Part shown: one piece after another, positions 53,834 to 62,703 of the stretch
Position numbering within the stretch: the stretch's first letter is position 1
How the letters are laid out: every line of letters begins with the position of its first letter
NCBI RefSeq assembly: GCF_003201875.1
Contig: NZ_QJKD01000001.1
Location: 62,001 to 126,000 of the forward strand
Direction of reading: 5' to 3'
Source of the DNA: Hungatella effluvii
Lineage (GTDB): Bacteria; Bacillota; Clostridia; Lachnospirales; Lachnospiraceae
Length of the DNA stretch: 64,000 bases
Program-made: the position numbers and the translations under genes
Notes under the pieces: generated by a model
What the model saw: the letters and a program-made list of their open reading frames with translations, nothing else
What the model was told of the DNA's origin: nothing
Databases searched by the model: none

Positions 53834-55209
53834 TAAGATTTCCTCCTTATAAATGTCAGCTTCGGATAACGGTATCCTCCGCTCTCTATCATCTCCGGCT
53901 CTCCATCCGCTTCTTCCACCCGGTAGAGGCTCTTTCGCCTGGTGGAATAGTCGTAAGCCAGAATCAGTTTCTCAAAGTCTTCACCAGAGCGAACCGAACC
54001 ATCGGTTACCTCCATCCGCCCCTCTTCCATGTTCTCCTCGATGAAACTCTCAATCTCTTTTTTGCTGTAGCGGTTTTTCAGCTTATTTAAGTTCAGGATT
54101 TCTTCCCTGGAAAGTTCCTCCGCCTCTTCCTCCGCCTCCAGATTCCCGGTGAAGTCGGCCTTTGGCCGTCTCCGCTTGTATAAGGATTTCTCGGACAAGA
54201 TGGTCATCTGCGACAGATTCATGTGCTCTCCTACCTCCCGGATTCTTTCCTCCTGCTCCTCGCCCTCGGATAGATGGTTCAGCAGCTGTATGACCAGCCC
54301 TTTCATATTATCATCCTGGTTAAGTAAGTAGTTAAGCCTTGTCACCGTGGCACGGATATATCTGGAATGCTCCCGGTCCATGTTGGATATCCGGTGTTCA
54401 ATGCTGTCGAAGCCCCTCTCGATCTGGTCCAGCTTCTCTGCGATATCGGCGGCAGATACCTTCCCTCCGCTCCGTCTGCTCATCTGCTCCATCCATTCCG
54501 TGTCCTCCCGCATGGCCGCTATCCATCTCTTGATATCGGTCTTATAGAGGTAAAAATTGTCGGAGGTCTTTAAAATGTGGTATTTCTTCTTCACAATCTC
54601 CTCCACATACCCCTCTAAATGATCCCGGAGCAGGTCTTCATACGTCTTCTGTTCCAGCAGGCTTGCAAAGAATTTGTCCATATTATGCAGCATATCCTGC
54701 AGTGTCTTGTTCAGCCGTTTCGTATTGACAAATGCCGTATTCAGCAGGCTGATGCTGGCCCTCGGATCATTCTTTAAGGAAAACAATATGGCGTAAACAT
54801 TCTGAATATAGATCTGCGTCTCATCCTCATCCTCGCTGTCGAGCCGCAAAAAAGCCTCTGTCATGACGGCGGCGTAGTCCGGAATCACAATATACACCGT
54901 CATAGAGGCATAATCATCCACTTTTCTGAGCCATCCGGTCTTTAAAAGCCAGTTGAGCACCCTCGTGGCCGGCGGTTCCAGCGTATCCAGTTCATCCTCC
55001 AGCTCATCCTGCCAGATCACGTACCGTTTCTTTGCAAAATACTCGCTTAATACCTGGATGCAGACCTCACGGCTCAAAAAGTAGTTGCTGTATTCATATT
55101 CCTCATTGATTCTCAATAGTGCTTCTATGTAGGTGGACCGGTTCACCGAGCGGAACAGCCCCCAGAACCGGTCCGGTATTTCTTCCATCAGTTTCTTATT
55201 CTGTTTCAT
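53833..55209 (-). CDS. jetA: JetA/MksF-like kleisin subunit
   Basis: This 458-residue protein of the JetA (DUF5716) family has an N-terminal winged-helix part (DRFWGLFRSVNRSTYIEALL), a helical middle (about residues 200-330) and a charged C-terminus. It is the kleisin that bridges the JetC heads. GGAGG precedes the ATG. It is first in the JetA-JetB-JetC unit. No JetD nuclease gene lies on either side. Confidence 0.88.
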   Translation of the reverse strand: MKQNKKLMEEIPDRFWGLFRSVNRSTYIEALLRINEEYEYSNYFLSREVCIQVLSEYFAKKRYVIWQDELEDELDTLEPPATRVLNWLLKTGWLRKVDDYASMTVYIVIPDYAAVMTEAFLRLDSEDEDETQIYIQNVYAILFSLKNDPRASISLLNTAFVNTKRLNKTLQDMLHNMDKFFASLLEQKTYEDLLRDHLEGYVEEIVKKKYHILKTSDNFYLYKTDIKRWIAAMREDTEWMEQMSRRSGGKVSAADIAEKLDQIERGFDSIEHRISNMDREHSRYIRATVTRLNYLLNQDDNMKGLVIQLLNHLSEGEEQEERIREVGEHMNLSQMTILSEKSLYKRRRPKADFTGNLEAEEEAEELSREEILNLNKLKNRYSKKEIESFIEENMEEGRMEVTDGSVRSGEDFEKLILAYDYSTRRKSLYRVEEADGEPEMIESGGYRYPKLTFIRRKS

Positions 55210-55258
55210 TCTTTATGCCTCCGCAGCTACATTCCGACGGTTCTAAACGCGTTTCATC

Positions 55259-55423
55259 CTGGTGCCGCCGGACTTAAATACGTACTATATAGTGCCTGAT
55301 ATCTGCGTCAGGTGTGCGTCCGCGAAGCGACGGCGTAGCGGACCCTACGACTAGCTTCGTGGGCGTGCTCCTGGCGTAGATAGCGGGTGCTATGTAGTAC
55401 GCATTTAGGTCCGACGGCACCAG
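55259..55423. repeat. Large imperfect palindrome upstream of jetA
   Basis: This 165-bp element is self-complementary from CTGGTGCCG (55259-55267) with CGGCACCAG (55415-55423) inwards, through CGGAC, TAAAT, CGTACTATATAG and TATCTnCG segments and their complements. Single mismatches interrupt the pairing at short intervals. The centre contains GTCCGC with GCGGAC and CCnACGA with TTCGTGGG. The last codons of the GGDEF gene lie inside its right arm. It resembles family A in style but not in sequence. Confidence 0.8.
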
Positions 55424-57087
55424 TTTCGTTCCCGCTTCATCTGCTGCTTTTTCTCATACATGGTAAAATCGGCGCGGCGAAAGGCCAGATCGATTCCGCA
55501 CTCGTCCTCCCTGGACCAGCCGACCGCCACCGAGACGGGAAATCCAAGCTTCGTCTCCCCCTCCTCCAGCTTCTTCTGAAGGCTGGCTGCAAAATCCTCC
55601 AGCTCTTTCCCGGTAATCCGGCCGGACAGGGCACAGAACTCGTCGCCTCCTATGCGGTAGAGCTCTTCCTTATCCTGAAAAGAAGCTTTCAGGGCATCTG
55701 CCACAAAGATCAGGGCCGCATCCCCCTTCTGATGCCCACGCTGGTCATTGATCCGTTTTAAATCATTTAAATCGGCCACCACCACCATAGTACCGGAAAT
55801 TCCGCTTCCGCGAAGCGCCTCCATCCTCTTTTCAAAGGCATTTCGGTTGGGCAGGCCGGTCAGCAGGTCTGTGTAAGCCATACGCTCCAAAAGTTCCCGT
55901 TTCACGCCTTCTTCCCGCTCCTCCACGATCTGGCGCACCGCGTAATAGACCAGAATGCAGAAAAATATCACCACTCCGATCTGGCTGAAATAGGCCGAGC
56001 TGATCTCCGGGCTGCACACGTAAAACCGCACAATATCAAGGCAGGCAAATACGGCAAAGGACAGGCAGGCTGCCATCAGCTGAATATCCCGCACCTTATC
56101 CCTGTGCAGTATGCGCCAGATAAACTGGAATAGGAGTTCCGCCATAATCAGGACCAGAAGCACATGGGCACCCATCAGACTCTCGATAAAATCGCGGATT
56201 CCGGCAATCTGAAGGACCGATACCACCACAACGTTGATACAGGACAGCCAGTAGAGCAGATTCAGCCATTTGTCCTTCGAAAAGCTTTCATAGGTCAGAA
56301 TAAACCGGATACAGGTCGGCGGAATCAGATAAAAAAGAAGAAAGAGCATATTGGACACAAGCGGCGCCCGCCCCCACAGGATCTGGTATCCCCCGGACTC
56401 CAGCACGAGCCACATGCAGGTCACCAGCGAAAAAAGGCAGAGACAGCGCAGCTGATACGTCACATATTGTTTCTTAAAGCTGAAACTGTACGCCAGCAGC
56501 AGAAGTGCCGCCAGGATAATTGCAAAGTTAAAGATCATCGTCGGCATGCATTCATGGATAATCTGAAATACCAGTGCATTCTTAGTGCCGATATAGACCT
56601 GGTTCAATTGGCCGGAAAGGCCGCTGTAATAGTTCTCAACTTCGATGGAAAGAGTCTTTCCCTGGCAGTCATTCGGAAGTCTGGCAATCACCCACGCGTT
56701 ATAGGGCGCCTCTCCAAATGGAGTCTTCTGGCCATATCCGAACTCCTCTATCATCTCCCCGTCCAGGAAAACCCTCACGTACTGGTGAACAGCACGAACC
56801 ATGACCGAATTGCCTCTGGTCCCGTATTCACCAAGCGTTATGGAATAGCGGACCGGAATCCCCTTTTGCGGAGAAAATGGCCCCGGCAGATGCGACACTG
56901 CCGTTTCTCCCTGATATTCCATACTCCAGTCACCGGTAATCACCACCGGCTTCTCACTGTCAAAGCGGACATCAGGAGCCTTCACGGTACCGAGAAGCCA
57001 TATAAAAATACAGAAAGAAAACGCCATCACAAGATACATGACGGCGGACTGGCTCCTTCTGTCACTTCCCGCTCGCTTCTTTTCCAT
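55405..57087 (-). CDS. 7TM-DISM sensor diguanylate cyclase
   Basis: The product is 560 residues from the ATG at 57087, preceded by GAGGTG. One N-terminal membrane helix is followed by an extracytoplasmic beta domain (about residues 45-185, 7TMR-DISMED2-like) and seven hydrophobic segments (about 190-390). A GGDEF domain follows, with TDLLTGLPNRNAFEKRM and the intact active site RIGGDEF (about residue 480). It should make cyclic di-GMP in response to an external ligand. The last six residues (NWCRRT) are encoded by a repeat arm. Confidence 0.92.
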   Translation of the reverse strand: MEKKRAGSDRRSQSAVMYLVMAFSFCIFIWLLGTVKAPDVRFDSEKPVVITGDWSMEYQGETAVSHLPGPFSPQKGIPVRYSITLGEYGTRGNSVMVRAVHQYVRVFLDGEMIEEFGYGQKTPFGEAPYNAWVIARLPNDCQGKTLSIEVENYYSGLSGQLNQVYIGTKNALVFQIIHECMPTMIFNFAIILAALLLLAYSFSFKKQYVTYQLRCLCLFSLVTCMWLVLESGGYQILWGRAPLVSNMLFLLFYLIPPTCIRFILTYESFSKDKWLNLLYWLSCINVVVVSVLQIAGIRDFIESLMGAHVLLVLIMAELLFQFIWRILHRDKVRDIQLMAACLSFAVFACLDIVRFYVCSPEISSAYFSQIGVVIFFCILVYYAVRQIVEEREEGVKRELLERMAYTDLLTGLPNRNAFEKRMEALRGSGISGTMVVVADLNDLKRINDQRGHQKGDAALIFVADALKASFQDKEELYRIGGDEFCALSGRITGKELEDFAASLQKKLEEGETKLGFPVSVAVGWSREDECGIDLAFRRADFTMYEKKQQMKRERNWCRRT

Positions 57088-57124
57088 GCCCGCACACCTC
57101 ATTTCGTTCAAAGGTTACAGGAAT

Positions 57125-57153
57125 ATTATAACAAGAACACGGACTTGTGACAA
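57125..57153 (-). promoter_or_regulatory. Promoter of the diguanylate cyclase gene
   Basis: On the minus strand TTGTCA (57148-57153) and TATAAT (57125-57130) are 17 bp apart, 38 bp before the start codon. Confidence 0.75.
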
Positions 57154-57210
57154 TCGAATTCTTTATTCAATCCATGACTGAACCCATAACTGGTTTTATA
57201 AGTGGCTGCA

Positions 57211-57469
57211 GCCCGCCGGCCTCAGCTTCCCGGTCTGTCCAGCTCTGCTCATGCTCCGTTTCCTGTGACTTTGCAGGATATTAGCAATTCTTAACGCGCA
57301 GGATTTTTCGTTCAGGGGAAATCCCCACCTGTCTGAGCGCAGCGAGTTTGGGGATTTCCTCTGGCTTTTAGAAAAATTCTGCACGTTTAGAAGTACTTAT
57401 ATCCGAAACCGGAACAGGAAACGGAGCATGAGCAGAGCTGGACAGACCGGGAAGCTGAGGCCGGCGGGC
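57211..57469. repeat. Giant hairpin element, family A, copy 2
   Basis: This 259-bp element has perfect 56-bp arms (57211-57266 with 57414-57469). The 147-bp core (57267-57413) has the same length as the core of copy 1 and about 11 differences. Two sets of these differences are compensated across the stem: GG/CC at 19494-19495 and 19617-19618 become AT/AT, and T-A at 19539 and 19569 becomes C-G. The arms are only patchily similar to those of copy 1. It lies 18 bp downstream of the acetyltransferase stop. Confidence 0.92.
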
Positions 57470-57487
57470 CAAGGCGGTAACCACAGG

Positions 57488-58072
57488 TCAGAGATTATCT
57501 CTCATCACCCTGCACGGATTCCCATAGGCAATCTTATCCGAGGGAATATCCCTAGTCACGACACTGCCCGCTCCGATCACCACATTATCGCCGATCGTCA
57601 CTCCAGGCATGATAATCGCACCGCCGCCAATCCACACATTGCTGCCGATCCTGACAGGCGCCGTCTGCGTCTTGCAGAATGCAAAAGAACCATCCGCTTT
57701 CACCTCACCAAACCGTTCTCCGGCGTTCGTGGGATGAAAGGCCGTATAGATCTGCACATTGGGCGCAATGAGGGCGTTATCACCGATGATAATCAGATTA
57801 TCATCCAGAAAGGTACAGTTCATATTCACTTCGCAGTTATTGCCGAAATAGATGTTATTTCCGTAATCCACATAAAATGGCGCCGTTATCCAGAGATTGG
57901 CGCCGCGTCCCCCCAGCATCCGTTCTAAGATCCTTTCCTTTTCAACAAAATCTTCCGAATCTGCCCGGTTGTAATCGCGGACCAGATTCTTGGCCTCGTG
58001 CCACCGGTTCAGCAGCTCGCTGTCACCGCAGTCATACAGCTGTCCTGCCAGCATTTTTTCCCGTTCTGTCAT
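57488..58072 (-). CDS. Sugar O-acetyltransferase, Maa/LacA hexapeptide family
   Basis: This 194-residue enzyme begins [20 protein letters not shown], the Mac (maltose acetyltransferase) N-terminal domain, followed by left-handed beta-helix repeats. The catalytic His is in YTAFHPTNA (about residue 113), and the end [20 protein letters not shown] is typical. It transfers acetyl from acetyl-CoA to sugars. It is 20 bp downstream of ackA and probably co-transcribed. Confidence 0.95.
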   Translation of the reverse strand: MTEREKMLAGQLYDCGDSELLNRWHEAKNLVRDYNRADSEDFVEKERILERMLGGRGANLWITAPFYVDYGNNIYFGNNCEVNMNCTFLDDNLIIIGDNALIAPNVQIYTAFHPTNAGERFGEVKADGSFAFCKTQTAPVRIGSNVWIGGGAIIMPGVTIGDNVVIGAGSVVTRDIPSDKIAYGNPCRVMRDNL

Positions 58073-58092
58073 ACCTGCCTCCTTTTTTCATA

Positions 58093-59295
58093 TCAGTGGT
58101 ACATCCGCGCCACTTCCGCCGCCTCTCTGGCGATTTCCAGTTCCTCATTGGTCTTAATGACCAGCACATTCACCCGTGACGACCCATCTGAGATCCGGAA
58201 CGCCTCTGCCTCATCCCTGTTCTTTACCTCGTCTATGGTTATCCCCAGATATTCCAGATAACTGCAGATCTCCATGCGGATATCGGAATCATTTTCCCCG
58301 ACACCTGCGGTAAATACTATATTATCAACGCCATTCATCGCTGCCGCATAGCTGCCCACGTATTTGGCCACCCGGTAGGCAAATATCTCCCGCGCCAGAG
58401 CCGCCTGGTCGTTATACTTGATCTCCGCGTCCTTCAGCTCCCGGAAATCACTGGAGAAATTCTTGGAAATGCCCAGGACGCCGGATTCCTGATTGAGAAT
58501 ATCCAGTACCTGCGCGAAATCCAGATTCTCCTTCTTCGCCAGAAATTCCAGCGCTCCCGGATCGACATCTCCGCATCTCGTTCCCATGACCAGCCCCTCT
58601 AACGGTGTAAATCCCATGGAATTGTCCACTACCTGCCCGTATTTCACCGCACAGATGCTCGCTCCATTTCCGAGGTGGCAGACGATGGTCTTCACCCGGC
58701 CCGGGTCCTGTCCCATAAATTCTGCGGCCCTCCGTGAGACATACTTATGACTGATCCCATGAAAACCGTAGCGGCGGATCCTGTGCCTCTCATAATACCG
58801 GTACGGAAGCCCATAGAGAAATGCCTTCGGCTCCATCGTCTGGTTGAACGCCGTATCAAATACCCCCACCATCAACGTATCCGGCATCAGTTTCCGGCAG
58901 GCCTCCACGCCCACCAGATTCGCCGGATTATGGAGCGGCGCAAGGTCGTTGCACTCCGTCATGGCCTGGGTCACCTCGTCTGTGATCACCACGGAACCCG
59001 TAAACTTTTCTCCGCCATGCACGAGCCTGTGTCCTATCACATCGATTTCCCGAAAATCCTTTATCACGCCTTTTTCCGGGTCCGCCAGCGTGTCCAGCAG
59101 CGTATGTACCGCCTGCGTATGGTTTTTCATCGGCACCGCCTCTTTTAAGGAAATACCCGTCCGTGTCCGGTAGGTAAACCGTCCGTCTATGCCGATCCGC
59201 TCACACACCCCCTTCGCCAGTACCTCCTCGTTCTCCGAATCTATCACCTGAAATTTCAGCGAGGAACTGCCGCTGTTAATCACCAAAATAGTCAT
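58093..59295 (-). CDS. ackA: Acetate kinase
   Basis: This 400-residue protein shows all acetate kinase signatures: MTILVINSGSSSLKFQVID at the start, MGTRCGDVDPGALEF (about residue 228) and the C-terminal FTAGVGEND (about residue 322). It makes ATP from acetyl phosphate, the final step of acetate fermentation. No pta gene is adjacent in the window. I chose the ATG at 59295; one 36 bp upstream is less typical. Confidence 0.97.
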   Translation of the reverse strand: MTILVINSGSSSLKFQVIDSENEEVLAKGVCERIGIDGRFTYRTRTGISLKEAVPMKNHTQAVHTLLDTLADPEKGVIKDFREIDVIGHRLVHGGEKFTGSVVITDEVTQAMTECNDLAPLHNPANLVGVEACRKLMPDTLMVGVFDTAFNQTMEPKAFLYGLPYRYYERHRIRRYGFHGISHKYVSRRAAEFMGQDPGRVKTIVCHLGNGASICAVKYGQVVDNSMGFTPLEGLVMGTRCGDVDPGALEFLAKKENLDFAQVLDILNQESGVLGISKNFSSDFRELKDAEIKYNDQAALAREIFAYRVAKYVGSYAAAMNGVDNIVFTAGVGENDSDIRMEICSYLEYLGITIDEVKNRDEAEAFRISDGSSRVNVLVIKTNEELEIAREAAEVARMYH

Positions 59296-59336
59296 ATCCG
59301 CTGTGCGCCCCCTTTCAGCCGTATCTGTCACAGTTT

Positions 59337-59365
59337 ATTATACTTGACTTGCTCCCTGTTGGCAA
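59337..59365 (-). promoter_or_regulatory. ackA promoter
   Basis: On the minus strand TTGCCA (59360-59365) and TATAAT (59337-59342) are 17 bp apart, 41 bp before the ATG. Confidence 0.75.
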
Positions 59366-59462
59366 TGAAAAACGGGACGCTATATAAAACGGCACCCTCG
59401 GATCCGCATTTTATCTGCCTGCCCGAAGATGCCGTCATTTCTCCCTGTTATACCGTATCCGC

Positions 59463-60482
59463 TTATGCGTCCCAGTCGGTAAAAGCAACGCTGACCATAC
59501 CCATGCTGCATGAAACCTTATAGAAATTGGAATCCCCGGCGTTCATGGTCTGACTTCCGCCGATTCCGCTCAGTTTGTTGTCCCCGATTCTGACCTCGCC
59601 CATTCCCACGGAGGTACGATAGCCGTAGTGCTCCGGTTCTTTGATGTATAAGCGGACCGATCCCATTCCGCAGTCCACGGAGCACTTTCCATACAGCTCG
59701 CCCCGTACCACAATCTCTCCCATTCCACATGTAATCTTTGACGCATAACTGATAAAGTCCTTCATGGTCACCTGACCCGCTCCCACGCTCAAGGTACTCT
59801 CACCGGCTGTAATTCCCGTCCCGGTCAGCGTTCCCGCTCCGATATTCAGCTTCACCTTATCAAAATGATACCCCTTGGGAATGGTAATGATCATCTTTCT
59901 CTTCGAAAATGTATTTCTTCCGATCCGCAGAATATTTTTGTCGGTAATGTCACGAACCGTCCAGATTCCACCCGATACCTCGCTGATGATATCGCCCTCC
60001 TGATACCCCTCTGTTTCCAGGCTGAAGTCGCTGCCGGTCCTAATAACTGCAGCACACGCTCCAGCTCCGACAATCAGCTCACTGATACTGTGCATGCCGT
60101 CATTCCTGGACGGTATCATAAGCAGGCTCTGGAATCTGGTCCGCTCGGCTTCTCGCCCCCGCTCCGGTTCCCGTTTCTCAGAATCATCCGGTCCCATCGT
60201 AAAATTCACCTCCGGTTCTGCATCACGCAAACCGTCCGTGTCATGTACACTGCCGCTCTGTATGCCCAGAAGTTCGTCCGTACTCACTCCCAATATCTGT
60301 GATAATGGAACCAGTGTCATAATATCCGGACAGGAAATCCCCGATTCCCATTTACTCACAGCCTGTGCCGATATTCCCAGCTGTTCCGCAAGCTGTGCCT
60401 GGGTCATTTTTTTCCGTTTTCTTAAATAAGCAATTCTTTCTCCCATAGTACCCGGGACAAATTCTCTTCGCTCCTGCATCAT
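59463..60482 (-). CDS. XRE-family regulator with DUF4097-like beta-helix
   Basis: The product is 339 residues from the ATG at 60482, preceded by AAGGAG. An N-terminal Cro/CI helix-turn-helix (about residues 13-70; KMTQAQLAEQLGISAQAVSKWESG) is joined to a C-terminal repetitive beta-region with many Gly-Met segments (GAGTLTGTGI, GMGEIVV, GMGSVRL, GMGEVRIG). It resembles DUF4097/adhesin-like beta-solenoids. No membrane segment is seen. It is probably a regulator whose sensing domain is the solenoid; the ligand is unknown. Confidence 0.88.
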   Translation of the reverse strand: MMQERREFVPGTMGERIAYLRKRKKMTQAQLAEQLGISAQAVSKWESGISCPDIMTLVPLSQILGVSTDELLGIQSGSVHDTDGLRDAEPEVNFTMGPDDSEKREPERGREAERTRFQSLLMIPSRNDGMHSISELIVGAGACAAVIRTGSDFSLETEGYQEGDIISEVSGGIWTVRDITDKNILRIGRNTFSKRKMIITIPKGYHFDKVKLNIGAGTLTGTGITAGESTLSVGAGQVTMKDFISYASKITCGMGEIVVRGELYGKCSVDCGMGSVRLYIKEPEHYGYRTSVGMGEVRIGDNKLSGIGGSQTMNAGDSNFYKVSCSMGMVSVAFTDWDA

Positions 60483-60574
60483 ACGATTCTCCTTCCGTCT
60501 CAGCGTCTGATTTTCACCGCGGTCTGTTGCGCTGTACAATTTTAAGATATCCTTAATCCACCTCAAAAATCAAG

Positions 60575-60623
60575 CAACCAGCGGTTGTTATCTGCAAAAA
60601 TCAGCAAAAACAACCGCTGGTTG
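60575..60623 (-). terminator. Perfect hairpin between two genes, likely terminator
   Basis: Perfect 15-bp arms (60575-60589 with 60609-60623) enclose a 19-base loop. On the minus strand ATTTTT follows a few bases after. It would end the methyltransferase transcript. It could also be an operator of the XRE gene. Confidence 0.6.
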
Positions 60624-60663
60624 AGTTTCTAAAACCAGTATATCACACTTTTATGCGTAGAGC

Positions 60664-62163
60664 TTAATTTATTTTCCGTTTCAAAACAAACACATAAGTC
60701 CCTTCCTTTAAAGAAATCTCGAACGTTTCAGCCAAAACAAATCCGTTGGCCGGCGCCATTTGCCTAACATAACCCGCGTTATGGGAATACAGAATCATGA
60801 CACCATCATCTTTCAAAACACGTTTTACGGAAGAAAAAAATTCCGCATACAGGTTCCCGATCTCCTCCTCCGTCTTCCGTCCAATCTTAAAAGGCATATT
60901 TGTTATGATCTCATCAAACAGATACTCATGCTTAAAATCGAAAAAATCCCGGTTAATATAGTGGATAATCTGGCCTGCTGCCTCCGTATTTTTCCTGGCC
61001 TTTTCTACGGCCTCCTCTAAAATATCCAGGCCATACATGGTATTGCTCTTCACTGCCTTGTGGCGTTCGATCAGCATCGTTCCCACACCGCAAAACGGGT
61101 CCAGCACCTGTGCGCCCTCTTTCATATAGCGTTCTGCCAGCTTAACCGTCAGCGCCGCATTGACCGCCTTTAAGCTGGTTGGAATCACTTCCTTCCGGTA
61201 TGAAAAGCGCTCATCCTTCAGGGTAAAAAGTTTAATCAGGACATTGCAGTTTCCTTCTTTATTTTCAATAAGCCGTAACTCAAACTCATAATTGGAGGTT
61301 GTATTGATAAGCTTACGGCCGGACAACTTTTCTATTTTCGAAGAAAGTCTCCGTGTAAACGCGCTCTTTTTGCTGTGATCCATCCTGCACTTAAGCTCAA
61401 CCCTGAAATAGTACGGCGGATTTCCCTCATGGCTCCTTGCCAAAAGCTTCAGAAGGTCAGATTTTACAATCATTTCCGCCGCTTTTTCCGCATCCATGGG
61501 GCAGGTTGGAAGCCCCTTTATGCTGAATAAAAGCTCCTGATACGTCCTGATCTCAGCCAGCCAGTTCAAATTCGGGACTCTGGCCATTACCCCGGCTCCA
61601 AATACCTTTGTTTTCGCATGGGGTTCCAGCCGCCGCAGTTCTTCTCTGGTAATCTCCTGAAAATTGCGGTTGGTCAAAAGCACAATGTCGAATGTCTCAT
61701 CCTGTCCGCAAAACGGGTGCAGCAACACGCCTTCCCTGCTGATTATCATGGAAGATAACTCGCGGATTTCTTCCGTTATATGTTTTTCGTTCTCCGGAGT
61801 CAGCTTCATTTCCGCCAGCTCGTCCAACCGTTCCTTAAAAAATGCAAGGTACCGCCCATAATCGAAATTCTTAACTGCATTCAGATAGGAACTCTTGACA
61901 AACAACTGCTCCTCTATCCTGTATGCATGCAAAATGGGAACCAAATACTCCTGACTGCCCAAATCACCCATGAGCAGTGCAGCGTTCTTTCTTATTTTGG
62001 CATCCCCGTCCTGCAGCAGCAGAATAAGACGCTCTTCCTCCCCTGATATGCAGGTAATTGCCGCCTCCCTGCCTCTTCCTTCTTTCATATCCTGTCTCAA
62101 TTTACTTAAATTCTGCCGAACGTCCTGACCCTCTGTGATCTGATTCCAAGTCTCTTTTATCAT
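60664..62163 (-). CDS. RNA methyltransferase (UPF0020-type) with HEAT-like N-terminus
   Basis: This 499-residue protein has HEAT-like helices in the first 110 residues (KIRKNAALLMGDLGS), a middle THUMP-like region, and a C-terminal Rossmann methyltransferase with SAM motif VLDPFCGVGTMLIE (about residue 353). The catalytic motif reads NMPFKIG (about residue 421) where RlmL/Trm14 enzymes have NPPYG. It is probably an RNA guanine-N2 methyltransferase; the HEAT fusion and altered motif make the target uncertain. AGAAGGAG precedes the ATG. Confidence 0.85.
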   Translation of the reverse strand: MIKETWNQITEGQDVRQNLSKLRQDMKEGRGREAAITCISGEEERLILLLQDGDAKIRKNAALLMGDLGSQEYLVPILHAYRIEEQLFVKSSYLNAVKNFDYGRYLAFFKERLDELAEMKLTPENEKHITEEIRELSSMIISREGVLLHPFCGQDETFDIVLLTNRNFQEITREELRRLEPHAKTKVFGAGVMARVPNLNWLAEIRTYQELLFSIKGLPTCPMDAEKAAEMIVKSDLLKLLARSHEGNPPYYFRVELKCRMDHSKKSAFTRRLSSKIEKLSGRKLINTTSNYEFELRLIENKEGNCNVLIKLFTLKDERFSYRKEVIPTSLKAVNAALTVKLAERYMKEGAQVLDPFCGVGTMLIERHKAVKSNTMYGLDILEEAVEKARKNTEAAGQIIHYINRDFFDFKHEYLFDEIITNMPFKIGRKTEEEIGNLYAEFFSSVKRVLKDDGVMILYSHNAGYVRQMAPANGFVLAETFEISLKEGTYVFVLKRKIN

Positions 62164-62203
62164 ATTTCTCCTTCTGTAAGCGCTTGCTTTCCTATCAGTA
62201 TAC

Positions 62204-62266
62204 TATAATTTTCCTCTCTTGTCATGAATCAGCCGGAAATATCAGCGCCGAAAGGCGCTTTTTTTT
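62204..62266 (+). other. Orphan plus-strand terminator (candidate small RNA)
   Basis: AGCGCC-gaaa-GGCGCT (62244-62259) followed by eight T is a textbook terminator on the plus strand. The only gene upstream is divergent. TATAAT at 62204-62209 could start a transcript of about 50 bases ending there; the -35 box is weak. Confidence 0.45.
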
Positions 62267-62477
62267 AATCAGGTCATTCGATACCTTTTCTTTAAAATTT
62301 ATTTTTCCACATCGTGCTGCCCTTTCTTTATTTTTTCTATACATCATAGGCAGGTGGGGCCTTCGTCTTTTTCTTACCACTTCTGGCGAATTCAATAGCC
62401 TGTCATTTCTTTTTCTCTTGTGTTTAATCAGATAATGTTGTATAATTTTGGTATGTTTTGGATACTATTTAATTCTT

Positions 62478-62638
62478 ATAATGATAATTATGAGAATATA
62501 TTTATATATTTCCCATATATTATTTACTATTTTTTATATTATTCTTCTGAGAGCTTGTACCCTGCGCCTCCTTTTCCCTATAGTCTTGATAAACAGCTGC
62601 AGCCACACCTGTTTTTTTGTACTCATAATTATCATTAT
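62478..62638. repeat. 17-bp inverted repeat flanking an AT-rich island
   Basis: ATAATGATAATTATGAG (62478-62494) is exactly complementary to 62622-62638. The 127 bp between them begin with a very AT-rich tract. The region precedes the cell-wall-binding protein gene and holds no ORF with a good start. Apart from this and the small terminator unit, nothing else was seen in 62267-62703. Confidence 0.6.
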
Positions 62639-62703
62639 CTGCTTAAGCCATTATATCCAGAGCACATATAAAGGATTGATAAGATGACAAGGAGGTATCG
62701 GAT

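Noticed and set aside
57196..57384. Small frames within the giant hairpins
   Set aside because: They arise from the palindromic sequence, differ between copies and lack ribosome sites.
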